Source: Neoceratodus forsteri (Eukaryota > Chordata > Ceratodontiformes > Ceratodontidae). From it: a stretch of DNA of 64,000 nt. Location of the stretch: the NCBI GenBank assembly GCA_016271365.2, contig CM057458.1, positions 198,000,501-198,064,500 on the forward strand, in the 5' to 3' direction. Shown in pieces: positions 53,669 through 63,330 of this stretch. The notes under the pieces were generated by a model. The model was not told where the DNA came from, made no database searches, and was given only the letters and a program-made list of their open reading frames with translations. Numbering within the stretch: position 1 is the first letter of the stretch; each line of letters starts with the position of its first letter. Both the position numbers and the translations under genes were made by a program.

Positions 53669-55180
53669 TTACCCCACGTCTACCACTTCCCCTAAAGAAA
53701 CCCCTCTGCTGAAAGGAAGAGGAGGGGGCCTGAGCTTGGTAAAAGGGCATGTAAAAGGCCTGCCCCTGCCCCTAAACTGCTGCCTCTGAGGAGTGGTCTG
53801 CTTTTCTTTGGCTGCAGCACTTCTATAGGTGGTCCTGTATTCATCCATCTTCTTCATGTAATTCTGTTTGGTCCCCAAAGAGAGAATTACCAGTTACAGG
53901 AAAATCCATGGCCTCAGCCTGGGTATCCTGTGAGAGGTTGGTACACCTAAGCCAAGCAAATCTCCTCATGGAGATAGATGTAGCCATGACCCTGGAATGA
54001 ACATCACTGGAATTAACAGCAGCGTGGAATTGCACCTTAGATGCCTCTATACCATTTGCAGCCTCCTGCTCCAGCTCCTTGGCTAGCTGGGGAGGGGCAT
54101 CCTTAGCCAGTGCCAGAACCGTATTCCACACTGATTTCTGGTACCTGGCTGTGTATGCCATGTAACTGGATTGTCTGAGTCCCAAAGAGGATGCCAAGTA
54201 CTGTTTTTTTGCCATGGCATCCACTTTTCTGGAATCCTTATCTGGGGGGTGAGATGCCAGGGGAATATTAGCCTTGTCACAGGCTGCAGCTTGTACTACC
54301 CCAACATGGCTATGATTTGAAAGGAATTCCATCCCTGGACCTGACAAAGCATACCTCCTGTCCATTCTTTTTTCTACAGGAGGAATGGATGTAGGAAACT
54401 GTAAATTTTTTTGTGTCTGCTTCCCCATGGATGTGTATAAGGGGATAGACACCCTCTTTGACTCTGGGACATCCATCATTTCCAGGTAGTCAGGTTCTTC
54501 CTGATCCTGTTCAGCCTCCTCCATAGGAAGCTGAAGAGTCTCAGCCACTTTCTTGTAAAACAAGAAATGAGAAGGGGACTCAGAAAGCCTGGGAGGAGAA
54601 GCCTGAGAAGGCCTGTCTGGGGAAATGTCAGGCTCTACTAGCTCATCTAGGCCCTCATCTTCTTCATAGTCTTCATCCTCCTACCAATCGCCCTCATAGT
54701 ATGCTTCAGGATCTATATCTGAAGCCAATACTTCCGACCGCACCGATCGGGACTGAACCGAAACTGGTTCGGTCGGAACCGGACGGCGATTGAACTACTG
54801 AAATTGGCTGCTATCTCATCAGCGGTCGGATCATGGGAAGCGGGATCCGAACCGGCCGATTTCCTTTTTCTTTTGCTCAGAACCAATTCCACAGAATCGG
54901 CTCTCCGTTTGTCTGAAGAGGTATCGCCCAGGTCAATGGGCACCTCTTCAGGTTCAGCCACAACCGAACCGGGCTGGCCATCCAGGTCAGCGGACTTCTC
55001 AGCCTCCCTCTCCCTTAGTCTACTCAAACGTTTATTGAGAGTGACTTTGGGAAAGTTCTTACATATCTGGCAGTCTTCCTTGAGGTGGTCAAACCCCAGA
55101 CAATATACACAGACGAGGTGACTGTCGGCATAAGCAAAGGCCTCCTTACACTCGGTACAGTGCTGAAACCCAATGGGTCC
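53669..55180 (-). pseudogene. DIRS gag-like ORF1 (gag-E), split by CR1
   Basis: 54713-55180 gives C-T-E-C-K-E, D-S-H-L-V-C-V-Y-C-L-G-F-D-H and C-Q-I-C-K-N-F: the full cysteine module, followed by KRLSRLREREAEK. 53841-54563 is a 240-codon core (VAETLQLPMEEAEQDQEEPDY, HVGVVQAAACDKANIP, SLGLRQSSYMAYTARYQKSV, RRFAWLRCTNL, DFPVTGNSLFGDQ). 53669-53878 has a basic Gln/Arg/Gly tail. The first codons (SEKPKKKTG) lie at 58076-58110, beyond the CR1 insertion. Removing CR1 rejoins them at GGGTCC-GG. Confidence 0.82.
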
Positions 55181-58073
55181 CAGAAAGGGACAAAGGCAAG
55201 AAGGACAGAGATGGGGCAAAAAGGAGTAAGGCCATCAGGAAATGGAGGGTAATGAGTACCAATGCTCGTAGTTTGGGCAACAAGCTCCCTGAGCTGGTGT
55301 CCTTGATGGAAGAGGGATGCCTGGATATCGTAGCAGTCACAGAAACATGGTACACAGAGAACCATGACTGGGATGTTAACATACCAGGGTACATAACCTA
55401 CAGGAGAGACAGGCAGGGAGAAGAGGGGAGGAGTAGCTCTCTATGAAGGAAGGATAAAAGCAACTGAACAAAAGAGTAAACAGGAGGAGAGGAGGCACTG
55501 TGGGTCACCTTGGAGACTGGAAAGAGCACCACAATCCGCACAGGGGTTGTGTAGAACCCCCATGTCAGGGAGGAATGGACAAGGATATGATGAAGGCATT
55601 CTTAGAATGACAGAGAAAGGAGATACTGTTGATGGGAGACCTGAATATGTCAGATGTTAACTGGAGCACATTTGCTGCAGCCACATCCAAGAGCACGGCC
55701 ATTCTTGATGCCCTACAGGTGGCAGGCCTCAGACAGCTAGTTCGGAACCCACTCGAGAGGGAGCAATCTTAGACCTCGTACTCTCAAACGGGGGCAGTGA
55801 GAGGATCTCAGATCTAGAAGTGGGTTGCCATCTGGGAACAAGTGACCATCAAACAATGTGGTTCACGTTAAACTGAGCTACAGAGTCAAGCCATACAAAA
55901 GTGAGGGTACTGGACTTCAGGAGGGCTGACTTTGGTAAGATGGGAGAGTGCCTCAGAAAAGCACTAGCAAACAGGCTAGAAGGAGGTGTGGAGCAACAAT
56001 GGGGAATCATCAAAACTGCCATCACAGAGGCAACAAGCCTTTGTGTGAAGCAAATAAACAAATCAAACGAAAGAAAAGCCACTATGGTTCTCAAAAGGCG
56101 TGGCTGTGAAAGTCAGGAAGAAAAGATAGCATTCGGAGTATAAGGAAACACAGAAGGAGCAGGACAGAGAGCTGTACCAGTTAAGGCAGAAGGAAGCAGG
56201 GAGAGAAGTCAGAATAGCAAAGGCCCAAACTGAGGAAAAGATAGCCATCTCAGTTAAGAAGGGGATAAAACTTTTATAGGTACATCAGCGAGCGTAGAAA
56301 GACAAAGGAGGGATAGTGACGCTGAATAGAATGAGCGGTGGGTGGGCAGAGGAGACAGTGAAAAAGCAGGGATACTGAACAAATATTTCTGCTCAGTATT
56401 CAAAAGAGGAGGGAAGTGCCTAATCCAATTAACAGAAGCACTCTTGATAGGGGGGTTGATCTCAGTCCTTTCATAGAAGAAAGGGTTCTGCAAGAACTCC
56501 TAAAACTGAAGGTGGGCAAAGCAATGGGGCCTGATGGAATTCACCCCAGAATTCTAAAAGAATTAAGGGGGGAACTAGTGAAACCACTGGCTACTCTTTT
56601 TAATAAATCATGGAAGGATGGGGTGGTACCCGAGGACTGGAGGAAGGCGGATGTGATTACCCTTCACAAAAGTGGGACCAAGACAGAGGCAGGAAACTAC
56701 AGACCTGTCAGTTTGACCTCTGTGGTAGGGAAAGTGATGGTGTCACTTCTGAAGGAAAGAACAGTTGAGTACCTATTAGTGGGGCATAGGACCCAAGGCA
56801 GCATGGGTTCCAGCGGGAAGGTCATGTCAGGCGAATCTAATAGATTTCTTTGACTGGGTGACCAAAGTAGTAGACCAGGGAGGGGCTGTGGACATGGCCT
56901 ACCTAGACTTTAGCAAGGCATTTGACACAGTCCCACACAAAAGATTAATAGTCAAATTAACCAGCCTGGGATTGGGCCCCAGGGTGGTAGCCTGGGTAAA
57001 ACACTGGCTGGACAACAGGACACAGAAGGTAATTGTAAATGGAGTCCACTCTGAAGAAAGAGGGGTTACTATCGGGGTACCGCAGGGTTCAGTATTGGGT
57101 CCTGTCCTTTTTAATGTCTTCATAAGTGACATTGCAGAGGGACTGGAAGGAAAAGTATGCCTCTTTGCAGATGACACAAAGATCTGCAACAGGGTTGATA
57201 CACAAGGGTGTGGAAAGGATGAGAAGGTACTTGGCAAAAGTTGGAGGAATGGTCAGAAGTATGGCAGCTAGGATTCAATGCAAGAAGTGCAAATAATGCA
57301 CCTGGAAACAAGAACCAGGGAAGAATACACAATGGAGGGTAGGTAGTAACAACAACAAAAAGGAAAGGGACCCTGGGGGTAATCATATCAGATGACCTTA
57401 AGGTTAGCAAGCAATGCGAGAAGGCAGTAGGGAAGGCTGGGGGTATACTGGGATGCATAGGGAGAGGCATCAGCAGCAGAAAACAGGAAGCTGTTATCCC
57501 TCTGTACAGACAGTTGGTGAGACCCCATTTGGAGTACTGCGTCCTGTTCTGGAGACCCCATCTCTGCAAGGACATAGACAGGATAGAGGCAGTCCAGAGG
57601 AGGGCAACTAAAATGGTGCAGGGTCTGCAAGAGAAGCCGATGAGGAGAGACTAAAGGAGCTTAATATGTATACCCTTGAGGAAAGAAGGGAGAGGGGGGA
57701 CATGATAGAAACTTTTAAGTACCTCAGTGGAATCAACAAAGTCCAAGAGGGTAGCATCTTTCAGAAAAAGAGACGTGCAAGAACAAAGGGACACAATTTA
57801 AAGATAGAGGGCGGTTCAGGGGCAATGTGAGGAAGTATTATTTCACAGAGAGGGTAGTGGATGCATGGAACAGCCTTCCTGAGGAGGTTGTGGGGTCTAA
57901 AACTGTGGGAGAATTCAAGAATGCATGGGACAGACATAAGGCAATTCTTGGGGGGGTAGGAAGAAATAAGCTGTTGGTTAACTAGGATCTGCAGCCTATC
58001 CTGTAGGTAGGGAAATGGGCAGACTAGATGGGCCAAGCGGTCCTTATCTGCCGTCAAAGTCTATGTTTCTATG
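55181..58073 (+). mobile_element. CR1 LINE, 5'-truncated, nested in gag of DIRS-E (CR1-4)
   Basis: 2.89 kb on plus, starting inside the endonuclease (STNARSLGNKLPELVSLMEE, DIVAVTETWYTENHDW at 55252-55446). The reverse transcriptase follows at 56416-56853 ([40 protein letters not shown]) and 56858-57271 ([56 protein letters not shown]). The C-terminus runs to about 57970 (RRERGDMIETFKYLSG). The 3' end is TCTATGTTTCTATG. TCC (or GTCC) is repeated at both edges (55178-55180, 58074-58076). The gene has about five frame breaks; F-A-D-D is intact. Confidence 0.9.
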
Positions 58074-58499
58074 TCCGGTTTTCTTCTTGGGTTTCTCAGA
58101 CATGCCTTAAACCAGAAAAAATCACCTTACACAGCGGTTAAGCTGGCGATTACAAACCCAACGGTTCCAACCGTGTCATGGGTCAGTTAAAAAACATCCT
58201 AAAATATCGGATTTTTTTAGGAACCGATGAGTACTGGAAAAACCACACACACAGTAATAATAATTAATATAAAAGATAAGCTTCTGTTCTGAACCGGACT
58301 GACGGTCAAAGAACCAAAATAAAACAATTTCTTAACCAACAACACAGAAAGTAACCACTACCTATAGCTACCACTTACTGTAACAAGACAGAGGTAATAC
58401 CGAAATACAGAAAATCATGGTTTGAGAAACCGACCGGTTTGAACTAGACCGAACCGAAGCGCAGGAGGAATCTCCGGAGCGACTTCACAGTAAAGAGGA

Positions 58500-58660
58500 G
58501 TAAAGAATCTGACGGTTATACTTCAGAGTACCACAGACAGAGGTTTGAAAACCAAGCTCGAGCTCAACGTTCTATGACTTTGCATAGTTAACCCTTTACT
58601 CTCCAGAGCGGTTCAAGTGCTGGGGCTAACTGCATATAATCAGAATACAGCAAGACTTCA
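58500..58660 (-). repeat. Right inverted terminal repeat of DIRS-E
   Basis: Mirror of 50140-50310 (GTACCACAGACAGAGGTTTGAAAACCAAGCTCGAGCTCAACGTTCTATG). It lies outside the gag leader. Confidence 0.88.
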
Positions 58661-58671
58661 TGTTGTTTGAA

Positions 58672-58855
58672 TGGTTGTATACTACTGTACTAAGTATGCT
58701 GATTAATGAAGTACTGTGTAATTTTTGTTCATTTGTTTGATCTGTTCTACTTGTTATATTTACATAAATGTTCATATTGTATTAGTGTAATGAACCTGTA
58801 ATGTACTTTATTATATTTTTTATTTTATTTAGTTTTTGTTGACTGGGTATGTGCA
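58672..58855 (+). mobile_element. LINE-K, piece 4 (probable 3' UTR)
   Basis: AT-rich sequence directly continuing the LINE-K strand after DIRS-E. It carries no ORF. Assignment rests on position only: the empty site of DIRS-E joins it to the coding end at 50099. The true LINE end is not marked by a clear tail. Confidence 0.5.
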
Positions 58856-59250
58856 CTAGACAAATCCTGCCTATTTTCAGGCACAACCCGGGGAGGGGGA
58901 TACAGATGAATGCCAACTGACCTTGAACCAGATTAAGTTGTTGGTGGTATTTTTAGTGAATGAGGCAAATTTGGCCAGGACACCGGGGAACTTCCGCTGC
59001 TCTTTTCGATAAGTGCCATGGGATCTTTAACATCCACCTGAACTACCACCAATAGTGGCAGATGTGACCTCTGTTTAACGTCTCATCCGAAAGACGGCAC
59101 CTCAGAAGCGCAGCACCCCTCTCATGCTGCACTACAGTGTCAGTGCTGGGATATTAACCCAAGTGCCAGATGTGGGAACTGAACCCACAGCCCTCTGATC
59201 TCCCAGCCTCAGAGGCGAGTGCGCTACCTACTGAGCCACTGACACTGACA
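58856..59250 (-). mobile_element. tRNA-derived SINE with conserved central domain
   Basis: On minus the head has RNA polymerase III boxes: A box TGGCTCAGTAGG (59227-59238) and B box GGTTCAGTTCC (59175-59185), 41 bp apart start to start less the variable loop, within a tRNA-like outline. The body (58980-59105) contains the block AGTGCCATGGGATCTTTAAC and GTTTAACGTCTCATCCGAAAGACGGC on plus, which I recognise as widely conserved in vertebrate SINEs. The 3' part (58856-58980) is element-specific. The head is too diverged to be a working tRNA gene. Outer borders are uncertain. Confidence 0.8.
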
Positions 59251-59389
59251 AACGAAACTGAAATAGGGTTTTATCTCTGTGCTATGGGACCTCATTGTAA
59301 ATGAGCTTTCAGCTCAATTGAGCAAATCCTGATTTATAAGTTTTTATGAACAAATATTTTACTACTACTACCACCACTACCTTTTCAAT
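59251..59389. other. Unassigned AT-rich stretch
   Basis: No ORF. A short (ACT)n run is present at 59361-59381 (ACTACTACTACCACCACTACC). Confidence 0.4.
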
Positions 59390-59588
59390 TTAGAAGAGTC
59401 CCCTTTATCAGAGGTTTTGGGCTCCGAGGACTATTTAGGCCTGTCCTTGGGTTTAGAGCGAAAGGAGGAGGCCTCCTCGGAAGGTTTCAGTGGTGAAAAG
59501 GCAGGGGAAATCATATACTCCAACTTCTTAGCCCTCTTTTTAACTGTTTTAGAGCAGAATTTGCTACACAAGTCAGAGTTAGCAAAAA
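59390..59588 (-). pseudogene. Possible DIRS gag N-terminal fragment
   Basis: On minus a lysine-rich stretch with two cysteines (C-S-K-F-C-S-K-T-V-K-K-R-A-K-K-L-E-Y) and later P-S-E-E-A-S-S-F-R-S resembles the C-x-x-C/basic start of gag-C. DIRS-H begins at its right edge, so it would be an older gag into which H was inserted. Weak evidence. Confidence 0.35.
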
Positions 59589-59978
59589 AGTACAGTTGCT
59601 TAAGAACTTACCGTAACTGTAGATCTTCAAGAGCATCTCTTGCAGCAGGTCATAACACACTGGAATTCAGCCGCAGGCATCATTTCCTCCGGAGAACTTC
59701 TCAGTAGTCGACCCTGGGACCTCCCCTTAACATTACCATGTGGTGTCTGCCTGGCAAGTATAAAAGGGGGAGGGTCCCAGCTATTCCTCAATTCTTTTCC
59801 GTCCTAGTGATCGAATGTGAAAACAATTCCAAGGCCTCCGATGAAAACTGAGGAGCGAAATTAAAGCAGCTGCTAGTGGTGTCGTAAAAGACAGGAGCAA
59901 GGAACCCTTCTGAAGTAACAGCAAGGGGGAAGGAGGGAGGGAGGGGCTGCATGACCTGCTGCAAGAGATACTCTCAAA
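59589..59978 (+). mobile_element. DIRS-H: left-end fragment with interrupted ICR
   Basis: It starts AGTACAGTTGCTTAAGAACTTACCGTAACTGTAGATC, the same left tip as DIRS-C and -F, followed by TTGCAGCAGGT, GCCGCAGGCA and a promoter-like TATAAAAGGGGG. The final part (GACCTGCTGCAAGAGATACTCTCAAAGAT, 59950-59978) is the beginning of its ICR. The ICR is broken exactly where DIRS-F begins; the rest of H is not in the window. Confidence 0.75.
59759..59794 (+). promoter_or_regulatory. Putative TATA/initiator in the DIRS-H left end
   Basis: TATAAAAGGGGG starts at 59759 and CAATTCTTTTCC starts at 59789, 30 bp downstream, on plus. Because it lies in the inverted repeat, it is the mirror of the element's gag promoter. 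Confidence 0.5.
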
Positions 59979-60157
59979 GATAGTACAGTTACATAAGAAC
60001 TTACCGTAACAGTAGATCTTTGAGAGAGGCTCTTGCAGTGGTAATTACATATAGGACTGACGCCGGCAGGTGGTAGGACCCACGGAAAAACTTCTAGCTA
60101 GCAGTCCCTGGCGAGGGACCACCCCCACATCAGGTGACTGGCGTTAGGAGATGGTGG

Positions 60158-60194
60158 TATAAAGGGGCGGTCCCTGATGCCCGCCTTCCAGTTC
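60158..60194 (+). promoter_or_regulatory. Putative TATA/initiator in the DIRS-F left inverted repeat
   Basis: TATAAAGGGGCGG starts at 60158 and CAGTTCTTTCCC at 60189, exactly 31 bp downstream, identical in layout to the right end of DIRS-C. On plus it would transcribe into the ICR and the antisense side of the recombinase. Confidence 0.55.
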
Positions 60195-60297
60195 TTTCCC
60201 GCCACGGGCCAGAAAAGGCCGGACGAGAGAGGAGCGGATATTTCCCTCACTGGAAAAGGAGCTGAAAAGCCTAGGGGGATGGAGGGCGGGAAGGTAT

Positions 60298-60410
60298 TAC
60301 CTACTGCAAGAGCCTCTCTCGAAGGTCTACTGTTACGGTAAGTTCTTATGTAACTGTATTATCTTCCTTCAAGAGGGCTCTTGCAGTAGGTAATTACATA
60401 TAGGACTGAA
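60298..60410. repeat. Internal complementary region of DIRS-F
   Basis: Mirror halves TACTGCAAGAGCCTCTCTCGAAGGTCTACTGTTACGGTAAGTTCTTATGTAACTG and TATCTTCCTTCAAGAGGGCTCTTGCAGTAGGTAATTAC; the first is the reverse complement of the left tip at 59979-60040. Confidence 0.88.
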
Positions 60411-60419
60411 TCCCAAGCA

Positions 60420-61520
60420 GTCTGGAACAAAGAGAGGAACCGGGAGGAGGAAAACTACTCCAAAAAGCAGTTCTAGCTATGCAAGCCTCAAGACAAGAGG
60501 CCTTGCAGAACAGCCAGACCGAAGCCTGCTCTACGGCGAGAGGCAACATCCAAACTGTAGTGTTTAGTAAAGGTGTGGACGGAAGTCCAGGTGGCGGCAG
60601 CACAGATGTCTGCCGCAGACACATTTTTGAAACAAGCTGCTGAGACAGCTACTGCTCTGGTGGAGTGGCCTCTTACTTGACCCAGTAGGGTCTTGTTATA
60701 TTTGTCATAACAGAAAGTGATGCAATGAGCCAACCACTTAGACAGGCATTGCTTGGAAACAGCATTGCCTTCCCTTTTATGAGCAAAGAGACGAACAATT
60801 GGTTAGTCTTTCTGAGATCCTTTGTCCTGTTGGTGTAGTATCTCAGAATCCAGTGGACATCCATAGTATGGAGTAAGTACTCCCCTTGATTAGAGTACTG
60901 CGTAAAAAAGGCAGGCAACTCTATGGACTGATTCAGAGTAGACTCAGCTACTACTTTAGGGAGAAACTTAGGATTTGTGCGAAGAGCAACTCGTTCCTTG
61001 TGAAAAATCAAGTATGGGATTTTGCACATCAGGGCCTGGAGCTCAGAAATTCTCCGAGCTGAAGTAATGGCCACCAGGAAAAGAGTCTTCCACTTAAAGA
61101 AACTTCAAATCCGCAGAAGCCGCAGGTTCGAAGGGAGGGAGAGTAAGTTTCTCGAGAACAAAGTTCAAGTCCCAAGGAGGGGCAGGAGTATGGATGGGGG
61201 GCCTCAGGTGGAGGACCCCTCGGAGAAAGGTCTTAGAGACCTCCAATTGATCGAAAGATTTGTCTGCAAAAGGAACATGATAGGCCGAGATGGCCGCCAT
61301 GTGTACCTTCAGAGAAGAATGAGACCCAGGTCAAACAGATGACGTAGATACTCCAGGAGAAGGGTTCCACGTTCTTGGAAGCAGCACAGATAGTGAATCT
61401 TTTCCACATCATGGCATAGGTGGATCTGGTGGAGGGTTTTCTGGCCTCCACCAAAATCTCCGCCACCTTGGGAGACACTCCAAAATGGGATTGGGCTAAG
61501 TCTGCAGGAGCCATGCATGC
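60420..61520 (-). pseudogene. DIRS tyrosine recombinase (YR-F), frameshifted
   Basis: Frames 61514-61233 (EARKPSTRSTYAMMWKRF), 61300-61094 (MAAISAYHVPFADKSFDQLE), 61074-60673 (TSARRISELQAL) and 60733-60488 (VRGHSTRAVAVSAACF, FTKHYSLDVASRRRAGFG) cover the gene. All catalytic R, H, R, H and Y are present, but it needs four frames. A short deletion near 61360 removes about ten codons relative to YR-C. Confidence 0.82.
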
Positions 61521-61579
61521 AGTTCAAGGGATTTGAGGCCTGGATGCACCAGGGTCCCCTGATCCTGGGTCAGTAAACC

Positions 61580-62417
61580 TCAAGAGAGAGAGGAAGAGGA
61601 GGATCCTCTGAGTATTGTTGTAGAAGAGAGAACCAAACTTACCTGGGCCAGAAAGGAGCGATCAAAATCATTCGTGCTCCTTCTGAAGTTAGTTTCTGCA
61701 AGACTCGTGGGATAAGTGGAATTGGGGGAAAGGCATAGATGAATCTGTCCTTCCAGTCTAGAGACAGAGCGTTGCTCCAAAAAGCGCCTAGCTCTGGAAC
61801 GAGCGAGCAGAAGACGGGAAGTTTTGCATTTAGAGGGGATGTGAACAGGTCGACCTGTGGTGTTCCCCAAAGTCGGAAGATATTGTCTAGGGCCCTTGGT
61901 CCAGTTCCCACTCATGAGTCAGAGCAGAAGAGCGACTCAGCTTGTCTGCCAGGGTGTTGTCGACTCCTGGAACGTGAAACGCCATGAGGTGAAGGTCGTG
62001 TTGTGTTGCCCAATCCCAAACCCTCATTGCCGCACTGCAAAGAGGGTAGGACCGAGTCCCTCCCTGTTTCTTGATGTACCACACCACGCACATGTTGTCC
62101 ATCTGGATGGCAAGGTGGCCAGGAAGGATGTATTGGTGAAGGGCTTGGAGTGCGTACAACACTGCCTGAAGCTCGAGCACATTGATGTTGAGAGTTTGTT
62201 CTAGCTTGGACCAGGAGCCCTGGGTCCGATGAAGGCCTAGATGGGCTCCCCAACCTTCGCCGGAGGCGTCTGTGGTCAAAGTCTGGGAGAGGGGAGGATG
62301 AAAGAAAGGAACTCCCCGAATCAGGTTCTCTCGAACCATCCACCATTGCAAGTCTCGAAGCATCGGCAAGGAGACCATAACTGGGTGATCTAGATCGTCC
62401 ACTAGCACAGATCCCAC
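61580..62417 (-). pseudogene. DIRS RNase H and methyltransferase-like segment (F)
   Basis: 62417-61887 is one open frame with LTTDASGEGWGAHLGLH, LNINVLELQAVLYALQAL, IQMDNMCVVWYIKKQGGTR and HVPGVDNTLADKLSRSS, the D-E-D-D RNase H set. 61911-61639 continues in another frame with LWGTPQVDLFTSPLNAKLP, FIYAFPPIPLIPRVL and ARMILIAPFWPR, the Dam-like segment. One frame change near 61890 separates the two. Confidence 0.8.
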
Positions 62418-62444
62418 TGAGGTGTACAGTCCACTGAGAAATTC

Positions 62445-63330
62445 TCATGTGGAGGCGAGCCGGGGAACTGGCCGGACAGCAGCCGCCATGAGCCTGAGAA
62501 GGTGAAGGACCGACCTTGCAGAGACCGTCCTGTGGTCAGACAGCAGACTTATTTGGGTCTGGAAGGTGGACGCCCTGTCCGGAGGCAGGAAGGCCTTGCC
62601 CGTGGTCATATCAAGAATCGCCCCAATAAATTGTAGTCTCTGGGATGGGACCAGATGAGAATTGGAATGGCTGATGGTAATACCCAGGCAGGCAAAAACC
62701 TGCTGGGTAAGGGAGAGGCAATGCAGGAGTTCCTCCCTGGATGAGGCCGCCAGGAGCCAATCGTCCAGGTACGTGAAAACCTGCACTCCGCTGGTATGCA
62801 GGTGGGTCGCCACCACTGCCAGGCATTTGATAAACACTCGGGGGACCGAGGATAGACCAAACGGGAGCGCCTTGAACTGGTAGTGGTCCCCCTGGAAAGC
62901 AAAACGAAGGTATTTGCGATGAGAAGGGCGAATGGTAATGTGCAGATAAGCATCCTGCATATCCAGAGCACAAAGCCATTGACCCGGCCGGAGGAGGGGC
63001 AGAAGGCTCTGCAGAGAGAACATCCTGAACCTTTCGTATTCTACGAAAAGATTCAGGGAACTGAGATCCAAAATTGGTCTGAGATCTCCAGTCTTCTTTG
63101 GGATCAGGAAGAAATGGGAATAGTAACTTGTCCCTCGCAGATGAAGGGGACTGGCTCTATAGCTTGCTTCAGCAGGAGAGCCAAAATTTCCTCCTGGACC
63201 AAAAGAAGATGTTCCCGTGAATACGACAATTTCAGAGAGGGGTGGCGGGTGGTTTCTGAAGAAACTCTATCGAGTGCCCCTCTGCTATGAGCTGGAGCAC
63301 CCAAGAGTCTGTGGTTATCCTCTTCCATCC
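62445..63330 (-). pseudogene. DIRS reverse transcriptase (RT-F), nearly open
   Basis: 62445-63071 is open over 208 codons: LDLSSLNLFVEYERF, WLCALDMQDAYLHITI, FAFQGDHYQFKALPFGLSSV, VFTYLDDWLLAASSREELL (catalytic D-D intact), SHLVPSQRLQFIGAIL, and the connection SARSVLHLLRLMAA. The N-terminal part lies at 63104-63328 after a frame break (SLKLSYSREHLLLVQEEILA). It is the most intact reverse transcriptase of the C/F family here. Confidence 0.85.

Larger units (their letters stand above)
50100..58671 (-). mobile_element. DIRS-E: full-length DIRS retrotransposon with nested CR1
   Basis: Left tip AAGAAAAAATTACTCACC (50100) and right tip CTTCATGTTGTTTGAA (to 58671), inverted repeats inside both, an ICR at 50549-50652, then recombinase, RNase H/methyltransferase-like, reverse transcriptase and gag on minus. 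A CR1 (55181-58073) splits gag. Without it the copy is about 5.68 kb, matching DIRS-D. It is inserted in the 3' part of LINE-K at an AACTAAAT site, in the same orientation as D. Confidence 0.93.

Noticed and set aside
59150..59245. A tRNA gene
   Set aside because: A and B boxes are present, but the sequence cannot be folded into a proper acceptor stem and continues into a SINE body; it is a SINE head.
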